Positions 41,421-50,835 of a stretch of DNA of 55,962 nt are shown here, in pieces. This stretch comes from Bacteroidales bacterium (lineage in GTDB: Bacteria > Bacteroidota > Bacteroidia > Bacteroidales > UBA932), in NCBI GenBank assembly GCA_017447815.1, contig JAFSMS010000086.1:1-55962 (forward strand), in the 5' to 3' direction. The notes under the pieces were generated by a model, which was given only the letters and a program-made list of their open reading frames with translations, did no database searches and was not told where the DNA came from. Every line of letters starts with the position of its first letter. Position 1 is the first letter of the stretch. Made by a program: the position numbers and the translations under genes.

Positions 41421-44075
41421 ATGAAAGAATTAGCCGCCAAATACAGTGCTGCGCAGGTTGAAGACAAGTGGTACCGCTACTGGTTGGAACACAAGTTTTT
41501 CCATAGCGAACCCAATGAGAAGGAACCTTATACCATCGTGATTCCGCCGCCCAATGTGACAGGTATCCTGCACATGGGACACGTGCTCAACAATACGCTC
41601 AACGACGTTCTCATCCGCAAGGCCCGCATGGACGGGAAGAATGCCTGCTGGGTCCCCGGTACGGACCACGCTTCCATCGCTACGGAGAGCAAGGTGGTGG
41701 CCAAACTCAAATCCATGGGCATTTCCAAGGAGGATATCGGCCGGGAAGAATTCCTTAAGCACGCCTGGGAGTGGAAGGAAGAGCATGGCGGCATCATTCT
41801 GGAACAGTTGCGCAAACTGGGCTGCTCCTGCGACTGGGACCGCACCCGCTTCACCATGGAACCGGCCCTGAGCGAGGCCGTGATCAACACGTTCGTGTAT
41901 TTTTACAAAAAAGGCTGGATTTACAAGGGTGTGAGAATGGTGAACTGGGATCCGGAAGCCCTCACCGCCGTCAGCGACGACGAGGTCATCCACAAGGACA
42001 CCAAAAGCCATTTCTATCATCTTAAATACTACATTTCCGACGGCAATGGCCATCCCACGGACCAGTATCTCGTGATTGCCACCACCCGTCCGGAAACCAT
42101 CATGGCCGATGCCGCCATCTGCGTCAACCCCAAGGACGAGCGTCATTTCTGGCTGCATGGCAAAAAGGTGCTCATCCCGCTCATCAACCGGGAAATTCCC
42201 GTCATCGAGGACGATTACGTGGAAATGGACTTCGGTACCGGCTGCCTCAAGGTAACCCCCGCCCACGATGTGCACGACTATGAAATCGGCCTGCGCCACA
42301 ACCTGCCCGTGCTGGAAATCATCGACGACCACGGCAAACTCAACGAGAAGGCGGAAATCCTTATTGGGGAAGACCGTTTCGTGGCCCGGAAGAAGATCGT
42401 GAAGATGCTGGAAGAGTCCGGCAACCTCGTGAAGACCGAAGAATACATTTCTCCGGTGGGTTATTCCGAGCGCACCGATGCCGTCATTGAGCCCAAACTC
42501 AGCGCCCAGTGGTTCCTCAAGATGGATACGCTGGCCAAGATGGCCCTGGAAACCGTGGAGAGCGGCCGCACGCAGTTCATCCCCGAGAAATATGTGAACA
42601 CCTACCGTCACTGGATGGAAAACGCCCGGGACTGGTGCATCTCCCGCCAACTGTGGTGGGGCCAGCGCATTCCGGCCTATTACCTTCCGGACGGCACCTA
42701 CGTGGTGGAAGCCACCCCCGAGGCCGCTCTGAAGGCAGCCCAGGCCGTCAATCCGGCCATCACGGCGGCGGACCTCAAGCAGGACGAGGATGTGCTGGAC
42801 ACCTGGTTCAGTTCCTGGCTCTGGCCCATCTCCGTGTTCGACCCTGAGAAACCCGGTCACCCGGACCATCAGCCCAACAGGGACCTTGCCTATTATTATC
42901 CCACCAACGATCTCGTGACCGGTCCGGACATCATCTTTTTCTGGGTGGCCCGCATGATCATGGCCGGGGAGGAGTTCATGGGCAAGGAACCTTTCTCCAA
43001 CGTGTATTTCACCGGCATCGTGCGCGACAAGATCGGCCGCAAGATGTCCAAGACCCTTGGCAACAGCCCCAATCCGCTGGACCTGATCAACACCTACGGG
43101 GCCGACGCCGTGCGCATCGGCATGCTGCTGTGCTCCAGCGCCGGCAACGATATCTTCTATGACGAGGCCCAGATCAAGCAGGGCGCCGCTTTCTGCAACA
43201 AGATCTGGAACAGTTACCGTCTGGTCAAAGGTTTCCATGTGGACGAAACCCTATCGCAGAGTCCCGTGGCCGTCTCGGCCATCCGTTGGTTCAGCGCCAA
43301 ACTCTCCGAGACCGTCGCCATCGTCGAAGACCATTACAGCAAATTCCGCATTTCGGATGCCCTGATGACCATCTACAAACTCTTCTGGGACGACTATTGC
43401 TCCTGGTATCTGGAGGCCATCAAACCCGCTTACGGCCAGCCCATCGACAAGGCTACGTACGAAGTGACCCTTCAGTACTTCGAAGCCCTTCTCAAACTCA
43501 TCCATCCCGTGATGCCGTTCATCACGGAGGAACTCTGGCAGGATATCGCCCCCCGCGAGGAAGGGGAGACCATCATGTATGCCGCCACTCCCAAGGCCGA
43601 AGCCTACGAGCCCGCTGTGCTGGAGCATTTCGCGCTTGCCATGGAGGCCGTCAACGGCGTCCGCGGCGTCCGCAGCCAGCGGGGCATTGCTCCCAAGGAA
43701 TCGCTGGAACTCAAGATCAAAGGCGATGCTTTCCCGGCCGATGTCATCCCCGTCGTGGAGAAGATGGCGGGCTGTGAAGTGGCCCTCGTCGAGGATTTCG
43801 GCAATGCCCAGGGCGTGGGGTTCCTCGTTCGCACCATAGAAATGTTCGTCACCCTGGACGGCATGGTGAACGTGGCCGAAGAACTGGAGAAGGCGGAAAA
43901 GGACCTTGCCTATCTCCAGAAATTCCTCCAGGGAGTCCGCGGCAAACTCTCCAACGAGCGTTTCGTGGCCAATGCTCCGGCTGCCGTCATCGAGAACGAG
44001 CGTAAGAAAGAGTCCGACGCCCTTTCCAAGATCGAGAGTCTGGAGGCCAAGATCAAACAACTCAAAAACAGTTAG
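41421..44075 (+). CDS. valS: Valyl-tRNA synthetase
   Basis: Class I aminoacyl-tRNA synthetase of 884 aa. The HIGH-type motif is HMGH at 51-54 within PPPNVTGILHMGH, and the KMSKS-type motif is GRKMSKTLGNS. The editing domain (TTRPETIMAD, VTPAHDVHDYE) is present, and a C-terminal coiled coil (EELEKAEKDLAYLQKFLQG) closes the protein. An upstream TTG at 41406 is open but ATG 41421 (MKELAAKYS) is the natural start. It begins a seven-gene + strand run; the thioesterase follows after 3 nt. Confidence 0.97.
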   Translation: MKELAAKYSAAQVEDKWYRYWLEHKFFHSEPNEKEPYTIVIPPPNVTGILHMGHVLNNTLNDVLIRKARMDGKNACWVPGTDHASIATESKVVAKLKSMGISKEDIGREEFLKHAWEWKEEHGGIILEQLRKLGCSCDWDRTRFTMEPALSEAVINTFVYFYKKGWIYKGVRMVNWDPEALTAVSDDEVIHKDTKSHFYHLKYYISDGNGHPTDQYLVIATTRPETIMADAAICVNPKDERHFWLHGKKVLIPLINREIPVIEDDYVEMDFGTGCLKVTPAHDVHDYEIGLRHNLPVLEIIDDHGKLNEKAEILIGEDRFVARKKIVKMLEESGNLVKTEEYISPVGYSERTDAVIEPKLSAQWFLKMDTLAKMALETVESGRTQFIPEKYVNTYRHWMENARDWCISRQLWWGQRIPAYYLPDGTYVVEATPEAALKAAQAVNPAITAADLKQDEDVLDTWFSSWLWPISVFDPEKPGHPDHQPNRDLAYYYPTNDLVTGPDIIFFWVARMIMAGEEFMGKEPFSNVYFTGIVRDKIGRKMSKTLGNSPNPLDLINTYGADAVRIGMLLCSSAGNDIFYDEAQIKQGAAFCNKIWNSYRLVKGFHVDETLSQSPVAVSAIRWFSAKLSETVAIVEDHYSKFRISDALMTIYKLFWDDYCSWYLEAIKPAYGQPIDKATYEVTLQYFEALLKLIHPVMPFITEELWQDIAPREEGETIMYAATPKAEAYEPAVLEHFALAMEAVNGVRGVRSQRGIAPKESLELKIKGDAFPADVIPVVEKMAGCEVALVEDFGNAQGVGFLVRTIEMFVTLDGMVNVAEELEKAEKDLAYLQKFLQGVRGKLSNERFVANAPAAVIENERKKESDALSKIESLEAKIKQLKNS

Positions 44076-44078
44076 TTC

Positions 44079-44492
44079 ATGGCCGTTTTCAAGTCCACAT
44101 TCCCGGTACGCTACTACGAAACCGACCAGATGGCCGTCGTGCACCACTCGAATTACATCCGGTATTTCGAGATTGCCCGTGACGAGATGATGGTCCGACT
44201 CGGTTTCCCGATTGAACGTTGCGAGAAGGAATTGGGTATCCAGGTCCCCATCGTGTCGGTGGAATGCCATTTCAAGCATCCCGCCCGCATGGGGGATGTC
44301 CTTACGGCTACGGCCGAGGTGGACCGCGTTCCCCTGGCCAAGATGGTCATTCGCCAGACCGTCTATAACCAGGACGGCGTAATCTGCGCGGAGGGAGCGG
44401 TGACACTGGGCTTTATCAGCAGCACCACCTTCCGGCCGGTCCGCTGTCCGGAACCGGTGGCCGCTTTATTTGAAAAATACATCAATCTCTGA
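44079..44492 (+). CDS. YbgC/FadM-type acyl-CoA thioesterase
   Basis: Hot-dog-fold thioesterase of 137 aa. The signature [19 protein letters not shown] at 13-31 has the catalytic Asp 16 (the residue is D in the YxTDxxG/A context). It should hydrolyse acyl-CoA thioesters in the cytoplasm; chain-length preference cannot be told. It lies 3 nt after valS and 4 nt before tatA, so co-expression is almost certain. Confidence 0.9.
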   Translation: MAVFKSTFPVRYYETDQMAVVHHSNYIRYFEIARDEMMVRLGFPIERCEKELGIQVPIVSVECHFKHPARMGDVLTATAEVDRVPLAKMVIRQTVYNQDGVICAEGAVTLGFISSTTFRPVRCPEPVAALFEKYINL

Positions 44493-44496
44493 TATT

Positions 44497-44703
44497 ATGA
44501 CTACTTATCCGCTTATTATCATGCTCGGCACCTGGGAGATCGTGGCCATCGTCGCCATTGTCCTTCTCCTTTTCGGTGGGAAGAAGATTCCTGAACTCAT
44601 GCAGGGACTTGGCAAAGGCGTCAAGAGTTTCAAGAAGGGAATGAACGAGGTGGAAGAAGAAATCAAGTCCGTCGATACGGATATTAAAAAAGAAGACAAG
44701 TAG
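44497..44703 (+). CDS. tatA: Sec-independent translocase subunit TatA
   Basis: Small protein of 68 aa. One N-terminal transmembrane helix ([22 protein letters not shown]) is followed by an amphipathic helix ([13 protein letters not shown]) and a charged tail. The FGGKKIPEL hinge is typical of TatA/TatE. The ATG at 44497 is chosen; the frame is open from TTG 44470 inside the previous gene. tatC follows 1 nt later. No tatB is present, as is usual in this phylum. Confidence 0.95.
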   Translation: MTTYPLIIMLGTWEIVAIVAIVLLLFGGKKIPELMQGLGKGVKSFKKGMNEVEEEIKSVDTDIKKEDK

Positions 44704-44704
44704 C

Positions 44705-45484
44705 GTGGCGGAGAAGGACACCGAAATGTCCTTCTGGGACCATCTGGAGGCACTGAGGGGAACCCTGTTCCGCTCGGTGGCCGCCGTGGGCCTGCTGTCG
44801 ATTGTTTTCCTCTGCATTCCGGAGTCGCTTTTCAAGGTTGTCCTATGGCCGACGCAGGGTGATTTTATCCTGTACAGCGCCCTGGGCCTTCCTTTTGAGA
44901 TGTCCCTGATCAACGTTGACATATCGGCCCAATTCTTTGTACACCTTAAGGTTTCCATCCTGTGCGGACTGGTCCTGGCGTTTCCGTATATCGTGTACGA
45001 AATCTGGAAATTCATCGCCCCGGCGCTGTACGACCATGAAAAGAAGGCGGTCCGGGGAGGTTTTCTGATTTCTTCCGGTCTGTTCTACCTGGGGGTGGCC
45101 GTCGGGTACTTCGTGGTGCTCCCGGTGTGTCTGATGTTCTTTATGAACTACACGGTGAGCGACGCCATCGCCAATACCATCTCGCTGAACTCCTACATGT
45201 CGCTCTTCGTGTCGATGGTCTTTCTCATCGGCCTGCTGTTCGAGTTCCCCACCGTCATCCTGGTGCTGTCCGCGATGGGTATTGTAAACCGGGAACATCT
45301 CAGAAAATACCGGAAGTATGCCTTTGTGGTGGTGCTCATCCTGTCTGCATTCATCACCCCCAGCGACCCTTTCTCCATGTTCGTGCTGGCCATTCCGCTA
45401 TACGGCCTGTACGAATTCTCCATCCTGATCTGCAAGAAGGAAACGCCTGAACCTCAGGAAGAAGAAGAGGAGGAAACCGCATGA
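44705..45484 (+). CDS. tatC: Twin-arginine translocase subunit TatC
   Basis: Polytopic membrane protein of 259 aa with six helices. The N-terminal EMSFWDHLEALRGTLFRS segment is the conserved TatC cytoplasmic motif with the signal-peptide-binding acidic residues. FPYIVYEIWKFIAPALY and FLIGLLFEFPTVI (with the conserved F-E-P) are diagnostic. The start is GTG 44705, directly after the tatA stop. The acidic C-terminal tail (PEPQEEEEEE) overlaps the next gene by 4 nt. Confidence 0.95.
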   Translation: MAEKDTEMSFWDHLEALRGTLFRSVAAVGLLSIVFLCIPESLFKVVLWPTQGDFILYSALGLPFEMSLINVDISAQFFVHLKVSILCGLVLAFPYIVYEIWKFIAPALYDHEKKAVRGGFLISSGLFYLGVAVGYFVVLPVCLMFFMNYTVSDAIANTISLNSYMSLFVSMVFLIGLLFEFPTVILVLSAMGIVNREHLRKYRKYAFVVVLILSAFITPSDPFSMFVLAIPLYGLYEFSILICKKETPEPQEEEEEETA

Positions 45485-47409
45485 TTTCGGTCAACAATGT
45501 TACGGTTTCCTTCGGCAGTTGGAACCTGCTGGACGGCATCAATTTCCATATCAGCGAAAACGACAAGATCGGCCTGGTGGGAAAGAACGGTGCCGGCAAG
45601 TCCACCCTCATGAAACTCATTACCGGAGAGCAGGTCCCGACATCCGGCAGCATCGAAAAGCCCGCCGGTATCCGGATTGGCTACCTGCCCCAGATCATGG
45701 AACACCACCGCGGGCATTCGGTGATGGAGGAGGTCCTGTCGGTTTTCCATTATATCCATGAGATGGAAGAGGAACTGACGCGCATCACGGCGCAGTTGGC
45801 CGAAAGGACGGACTACGAATCCCGTGAATACGCCGCCCTCATCGAGCGGATGAATGAAATCAACGACACGCTGGCCCTGGAGGGTGGTGTTTCGCCCCGC
45901 GCCCAGGCTCAGAAGGTGCTCTTCGGCCTGGGATTCAAGGAAGACGAACTGGACCGCCTTACGGAAACTTTCAGCCAGGGGTGGAACATGCGCATCGAAC
46001 TGGCCAAGATCCTGCTCTCGCAGCCGGATGTCCTCCTGTTGGACGAACCCACCAACCATTTGGACATCGAGTCTATCGAGTGGTTCGAAGATTACTTGAA
46101 AGCCTTCCGGGGTTCCGTCCTGCTGGTGTCCCACGACCGCAAGTTCCTGGACAATGTCACAACGCGCACCGTGGAGATTCTCCTGGGACACGTGAATGAC
46201 TATAAAGTCCCTTACAGCCAATACGTTGTACTCCGGGCCGAGCGTCTTGCCCAGCAGACGGCCGCCTACGAGAACCAGCAGCGGATGATCGAAAAGACGG
46301 AGGATTTCATTAACCGCTTCCGTTACAAGCCCACCAAGAGCAACCAGGTGCAGTCCCGTATCAAGGCGTTGGAAAAGTTGGACCGCATCGAGATCGACGA
46401 AACCGACAACGCCGCCCTGGCGCTCAAGTTCCCGCCGGCACAACGCTGCGGCGATATCGTATTCAAGGGAACCGACCTCACCGTCGGCTATCCGCAGAAA
46501 GTGGTCTTCCGGAATGCGCAGATCGAAATCAAGCGAGGGGAGAAGGTTGCGCTCATCGGACGCAACGGAGAGGGGAAGACCACGCTCATGCGTGTGATTA
46601 TGAAGGAGTTGGAGCCGATGGAAGGGGAGGCCCGGGTAGGGCATAATGTCCATATCGGCTATTATGCGCAGAATCAGGAGGATATCCTGGACCCTGGAGA
46701 AACCGTTTTCGGAACCTTGGACCGCATTGCCGTGGGCGAAATCCGTACCCGTCTGAGGGACCTTCTGGGTGCCTTCCTGTTCAAGGGAGAGGACATCGAC
46801 AAGAAGGTTTCTGTCCTGAGCGGCGGGGAACGGGCCCGGCTGGGGATGGCCAAACTGATGCTTTCTCCCTACAACGTGCTGGCGCTGGACGAGCCGACCA
46901 ACCACATGGATATCCGCTCCAAGGATATCCTGAAACAGGCCTTGAAATCTTTTGACGGCACGCTAATTGTTGTCTCGCATGACCGTGATTTCCTGGACGG
47001 GCTGGTGGACAAACTGTATGAGTTCCGCGACGGCCGGGTCATGGAGCACCTGGGAAGCGTGCAGGAATTCCTCCTGAAACGGAAACTGGAAACCCTGCAG
47101 GAACTTGAAAGACGGTTCCCGGCTGCGGAGGAAAAGAGCGTCAGCCAGGAGAAGTCACAGCAGGTGAAGAAGTTCCAGGAGCAGAAAATCGTCAGCAAGG
47201 AGCAGCGGAAGGTGCGCAGCCGCATCTCATATCTGGAAAAGGAAATCACAAAGTTGGAGGGCCGGATGGGGGAGATTGAGAAAGTGCTGGCCCAGCCCGG
47301 CGAAAAAGATGATATCATGGAACTGACCAGAGAGTATCTGGAACTCAAACGGGCGCTGGACGCCCACACAGATGAATGGACCTCTCTGATGGAACAAATT
47401 GAAAACTAA
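45481..47409 (+). CDS. ABC-F family ATPase
   Basis: Soluble tandem ATPase of 642 aa with no membrane domain, acting on the ribosome. The first Walker A is GKNGAGKST near 35 and the second is GRNGEGKTT near 360. The signature motifs are TFSQGWNMRIELAK and LSGGERARLGMAK, with an interdomain linker around 240-310. The C-terminal 80 residues form a coiled coil (RSRISYLEKEITKLEGRM), as in Uup/YheS-like ABC-F proteins. Whether it is a translation factor or resistance protein cannot be decided. It overlaps tatC by 4 nt. Confidence 0.93.
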   Translation: MISVNNVTVSFGSWNLLDGINFHISENDKIGLVGKNGAGKSTLMKLITGEQVPTSGSIEKPAGIRIGYLPQIMEHHRGHSVMEEVLSVFHYIHEMEEELTRITAQLAERTDYESREYAALIERMNEINDTLALEGGVSPRAQAQKVLFGLGFKEDELDRLTETFSQGWNMRIELAKILLSQPDVLLLDEPTNHLDIESIEWFEDYLKAFRGSVLLVSHDRKFLDNVTTRTVEILLGHVNDYKVPYSQYVVLRAERLAQQTAAYENQQRMIEKTEDFINRFRYKPTKSNQVQSRIKALEKLDRIEIDETDNAALALKFPPAQRCGDIVFKGTDLTVGYPQKVVFRNAQIEIKRGEKVALIGRNGEGKTTLMRVIMKELEPMEGEARVGHNVHIGYYAQNQEDILDPGETVFGTLDRIAVGEIRTRLRDLLGAFLFKGEDIDKKVSVLSGGERARLGMAKLMLSPYNVLALDEPTNHMDIRSKDILKQALKSFDGTLIVVSHDRDFLDGLVDKLYEFRDGRVMEHLGSVQEFLLKRKLETLQELERRFPAAEEKSVSQEKSQQVKKFQEQKIVSKEQRKVRSRISYLEKEITKLEGRMGEIEKVLAQPGEKDDIMELTREYLELKRALDAHTDEWTSLMEQIEN

Positions 47410-47422
47410 ATATTTGAGGTAT

Positions 47423-48418
47423 ATGAAAGCACTTGTAAACAAAATCCTCTGGCTTACGATTGGGTTCGTTTGCATTCTTGCCTTTCCCGCCCGTGCCCAG
47501 CAGATGACGGCCGGACAGGAAGAAAAGACCATCCCCGTGGGAGATTTCTCGTCCATCTCCGTTTCGGACGATTTCGAAGTTTCTCTGGTGAAAGGGAAGC
47601 AGGGCGTGAAAGTGACTTCCGAGAAGGAACTGATCCCTTATATTCAGGTATATGTGCGTTCCAAGACGCTTTTCATCAGTTACGATGAGAAATCGGTCCC
47701 CAAGGACACCCGGAAACTGTTCAAGCGGCGCGGCGCCTCCGATCCTGTTTTCCGCGCTGTCGTGTCGATGCCGGAGTTGGGCGGCATCACCCTGTCCAAC
47801 AATGCGACCCTGTCTGCCGTCGAAAACTTCAGCGGTAACAACCTGGAAATCAACCTGGCCGACAAGGCTCAGGTCAAAACCCTGTCGGCCCATGTGAATG
47901 CCGCCACCTTGACGATGAAGAAAAATGCCCAGGCTTCGGTGAATATCGAGGCTGACAGCAAACTGACAATCAATACCGAAGGGAATGCCGAACTGAAGTT
48001 GGGCGGAAAGGCGCAGGAGATTGCGGTGGATGCGGCCGGTTCTTCCGAACTTACTTTGGCGGCCGACTGCAAGACCTCTGCCATCACGACGTCCGGAACG
48101 GCCGAACTCAGCCTCTCCCAGAAGGCCGAAAAGATTTCGTTGAATGCAGGCGGCTATTCCAAGTTGAATCTCTCCGGAGAAGCAGATGTCATCCAATTGC
48201 AGGGCGAACGGAGCGCATCGGTCGAAGCCAATGCTTTTACCGTAAAAAAGGCCGAAGCCAATTTGAGCGGCTCGACCAAGGTGAATATCAGTATCACCGA
48301 ATCCCTGGATGCGACGCTGCTGGGCGGAAGCGCTCTCTATTATACCGGCACGCCTTCCATTAAGATCGGCAAGATCATCAAATCCACCCTGGCGCCTTAC
48401 GGTTCCACCGCCAAGTAA
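47423..48418 (+). CDS. Secreted DUF2807 (head-GIN domain) protein
   Basis: Exported protein of about 331 aa with a signal peptide ending near ARAQQ. The body is a DUF2807/GIN-type beta-helix: strands such as NLEINLADKAQVKTLSAHVNA recur at roughly 20-residue spacing. FSSISVSDDFEVSLVKG is the typical domain opening. The function is unknown; the family is cell-envelope associated in Bacteroidota. The frame is open from TTG 47399, but ATG 47423 gives a proper signal peptide. It is followed by the dipeptidase after 5 nt. Confidence 0.88.
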   Translation: MKALVNKILWLTIGFVCILAFPARAQQMTAGQEEKTIPVGDFSSISVSDDFEVSLVKGKQGVKVTSEKELIPYIQVYVRSKTLFISYDEKSVPKDTRKLFKRRGASDPVFRAVVSMPELGGITLSNNATLSAVENFSGNNLEINLADKAQVKTLSAHVNAATLTMKKNAQASVNIEADSKLTINTEGNAELKLGGKAQEIAVDAAGSSELTLAADCKTSAITTSGTAELSLSQKAEKISLNAGGYSKLNLSGEADVIQLQGERSASVEANAFTVKKAEANLSGSTKVNISITESLDATLLGGSALYYTGTPSIKIGKIIKSTLAPYGSTAK

Positions 48419-48423
48419 AAGGT

Positions 48424-49509
48424 ATGTACGATTCGCATGTAGATACCCCCTCCCAGCTGATGCGGCTCCGGAATTTGGGCGTTGACAATCCCTATGCCCA
48501 CGTGGATTTTCCCAAACTCCGGCGCGGGGGAGTCGATGGTTCGTTCTTTGCCCTTTATACGCCCGCGGAAATGGCTCCGGATGCGGCTACGCGCTATGCC
48601 CTGCAGATGCTTTCGGCGGTCTATGATGCCGTAGATGAGAATCCGGACTATGCTGCGCTGGCCTTTTCTCCGGCCGAAGCGGCCCGAAACAAGGCCGACG
48701 GCCTCCTTTCCGTTTTCATGGGGATGGAAAACGCTTCGCCCATCCAGGAATCCTTGTCCCTCCTCCGTACATTTTACCGGCTCGGCGCCAGTTATGTGAC
48801 GCTGACCCATAACGGAGACAATGCCGTGGCCGACTGTGCTGCAGAAGGCCGGAAATGGGGCGGATTGAGCCCTTTCGGCCGGCAGGTTGTGGCCGAAATG
48901 AATGCCCTGGGCATGATGATCGACCTGTCCCATGCCTCGGACAAGACGTTTTGGGACTGCCTCGCGCTTTCCAAGGCTCCGGTGGTGGCCACCCATTCGT
49001 GTTGCCGGTCCCTCTGCGGACACAGACGCAACCTGACGGACGAAATGCTGCAGGCCCTGGGAGAAAAGGGCGGCTATGTGGGAATCAATTTCTGCCCGGC
49101 CTTTCTTTCCGACGCTTTTGCCGCCAGTCCCGAGGACTCGGCGCTGATGGACGAGGCCGAAAGGGTAGAGGCGGCCTTTATTGCCGACCCTGCCAGCCGG
49201 GAAAAGACGGAAGCCTGGCACCGGATGCAGGACCGCCTGCTGCAAATGTGGAGACCCGGCGTGAAAGAAATCGTTGACCATATCGACCATGCCGTCCGTT
49301 GGGCCGGTCTGGATCATGTCGGAATCGGAACGGATTTCGACGGAATTCTGGTGCCCCCTCAGGGCTTGGAGGATGTCTCCAAAATGGACTGTCTATGGGA
49401 GGAAATGAGACGCCGCGGATACAGTGAAGAGCAGATAGAACGCATTTCCGGTGGCAATTTGATGGCTGTTTTCGATAGAGTTATAAAGTCTTCTGAATTA
49501 GACAGTTAG
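48424..49509 (+). CDS. Membrane-dipeptidase-type peptidase (M19)
   Basis: Zinc dipeptidase of 361 aa of family M19. Metal ligands appear as DSHVDTP (His and Asp at residues 4-6), GMENASP (Glu), DLSHASDKTFWD (His) and THSCCRSLCGHRRNL (His). GIGTDFDG is the conserved C-terminal motif. It lacks a signal peptide and so would be cytoplasmic. The renal dipeptidase family cleaves L,D- or L,L-dipeptides and some beta-lactams. It ends 12 nt before a strong terminator. Confidence 0.92.
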   Translation: MYDSHVDTPSQLMRLRNLGVDNPYAHVDFPKLRRGGVDGSFFALYTPAEMAPDAATRYALQMLSAVYDAVDENPDYAALAFSPAEAARNKADGLLSVFMGMENASPIQESLSLLRTFYRLGASYVTLTHNGDNAVADCAAEGRKWGGLSPFGRQVVAEMNALGMMIDLSHASDKTFWDCLALSKAPVVATHSCCRSLCGHRRNLTDEMLQALGEKGGYVGINFCPAFLSDAFAASPEDSALMDEAERVEAAFIADPASREKTEAWHRMQDRLLQMWRPGVKEIVDHIDHAVRWAGLDHVGIGTDFDGILVPPQGLEDVSKMDCLWEEMRRRGYSEEQIERISGGNLMAVFDRVIKSSELDS

Positions 49510-49520
49510 ATGAATTTTAG

Positions 49521-49568
49521 CAAAAAGTAACACAAATGTTATTCTTAATAACACTTGTGTTACTTTTG
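49521..49568. terminator. Long-stem bidirectional terminator between convergent genes
   Basis: Inverted repeat with a 21-bp stem and one mismatch (left arm 49523-49543, right arm 49547-49567), a CTT loop, and A- and T-runs at the outer ends. It sits between the M19 peptidase (+) and cinA (-) and can serve both. Confidence 0.88.
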
Positions 49569-49581
49569 TTATAAATCAGCA

Positions 49582-50835
49582 CTAAAGCTCTTCCTGAAGG
49601 ATGAGCCGCAAAAAATTGAGGGCGGAGGCTGCAAAGCGCTCGATATTCCGTTTCCGGTCATTCTTGTAACAGTAACTGACGGTGCGGGTTCCTCGCGGTC
49701 CGGCCACTCCGATCCACACGGTCCCGACCGGATTCCGCTCGTCCCCGGACGGGCCGGCCAGCCCCGTGGTGGAGACGGCATAGTCGCTTCCCGTCACGCG
49801 GCGGACTCCCTCGGCCATGGCGGCCGCCACCTCGCTGCTCACCACACCGAAGTTTTCGATGGTGGAAGAAGGGACCCCCAGCACCGCCTCCTTCACGGAG
49901 ACCGCATACGAAGTGACCGAGCCCAGGAAATAGGCCGACGAGCCGGGGACCGAAGTGATGAGGTGCGCGATTTCTCCGCCGGTGCAGGATTCGGCGGCGG
50001 AAAGGGTTTTTCCGCCCTTGACGAGCAGTTCTCCCACGGTGGTCTCCAGGTCAGAGTCCTTGTCGGCGTACACGAGAGGGCCCAGCAGGGACTTTAAACG
50101 GGTCATTTGCTCTTCGACGCGGATGCGGTTTTCCTCGGCATTGCCCCCATAGACGGACAGCCTGAGCCGGATTCCGGTGAGGGGATTGGGCAGATAGGCC
50201 AGGTGCATGTCGGCGGGAAGGGCGTCTTCCCAAGGCGCAATCCGTTCGGAGAGGGCCGATTCCGCCATTCCATAGACCATGATATTGCGGTGCAGGATGC
50301 TTTCTGTGGGCTGATGGCTGCAGATATCCTTCATGATGTCGGGAATGGCCCCTACGGCCTCGTGAGGCACCCCGGGAAGGGCATAGAGCGTCCCTCCGCC
50401 CTGAACATTCCTGAAAACCATGACAGGAGCCGTTCCCAGCTTGTTTACGATAACTTCGGCACGGTCCGGGACCTGTGCCTGCGCCAGGTTGGAAGGCAGC
50501 ACGTCCAGGCCTCTTTTGGCCAGGATTTTATGCACCATTTCCAACTGTCCGGGGTGTACGACATAGCCTTTGCTGCCGCTAATCTGCCCCAGGACGGGCT
50601 TTGTGATGTCGTCCTTGGTGGGGCCCAGACCGCCGGTGGTGATGACGATGGCGTGCCGGGCAAGGGCGTCCTGAAGGACGGAAGCGATTTCCTGCCGGTC
50701 GTCTCCGATGGAAATCATCCGTTTGACATGGATTCCGGCTTCTTCCAGAGCCTGTGCGAGTTGAGCCGAATTGGTATCGACCACCTGGCCGATGAGAATT
50801 TCATCGCCGATGGTGCAGACAATGGCATCGATCAT
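49582..50835 (-). CDS. cinA: CinA: competence/damage-inducible protein, nicotinamide-nucleotide amidase
   Basis: Protein of 417 aa with both CinA domains. Residues 1-170 are the MoaB/MogA-like domain (AIVCTIGDEILIGQVVDTNS, TTGGLGPTKDDITK). Residues about 260-417 are the PncC-type NMN deamidase domain (LSAAESCTGGEIAHLITSV, GLAGPSGDERNPVGTVWIG). It salvages NAD by converting NMN to nicotinic acid mononucleotide and may hydrolyse ADP-ribose. The start MIDAIVCTIG overlaps the PyrD-like stop by 4 nt, so translation is coupled. Confidence 0.95.
   Translation of the reverse strand: MIDAIVCTIGDEILIGQVVDTNSAQLAQALEEAGIHVKRMISIGDDRQEIASVLQDALARHAIVITTGGLGPTKDDITKPVLGQISGSKGYVVHPGQLEMVHKILAKRGLDVLPSNLAQAQVPDRAEVIVNKLGTAPVMVFRNVQGGGTLYALPGVPHEAVGAIPDIMKDICSHQPTESILHRNIMVYGMAESALSERIAPWEDALPADMHLAYLPNPLTGIRLRLSVYGGNAEENRIRVEEQMTRLKSLLGPLVYADKDSDLETTVGELLVKGGKTLSAAESCTGGEIAHLITSVPGSSAYFLGSVTSYAVSVKEAVLGVPSSTIENFGVVSSEVAAAMAEGVRRVTGSDYAVSTTGLAGPSGDERNPVGTVWIGVAGPRGTRTVSYCYKNDRKRNIERFAASALNFLRLILQEEL

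Noticed and set aside
41430-43238. Minus-strand ORF of 602 codons opposite valS
   Set aside because: It mirrors the valS codon pattern and has no family features.
45454-46905. Minus-strand ORF of 483 codons opposite the ABC-F gene
   Set aside because: It is a shadow of a well-supported ATPase gene.
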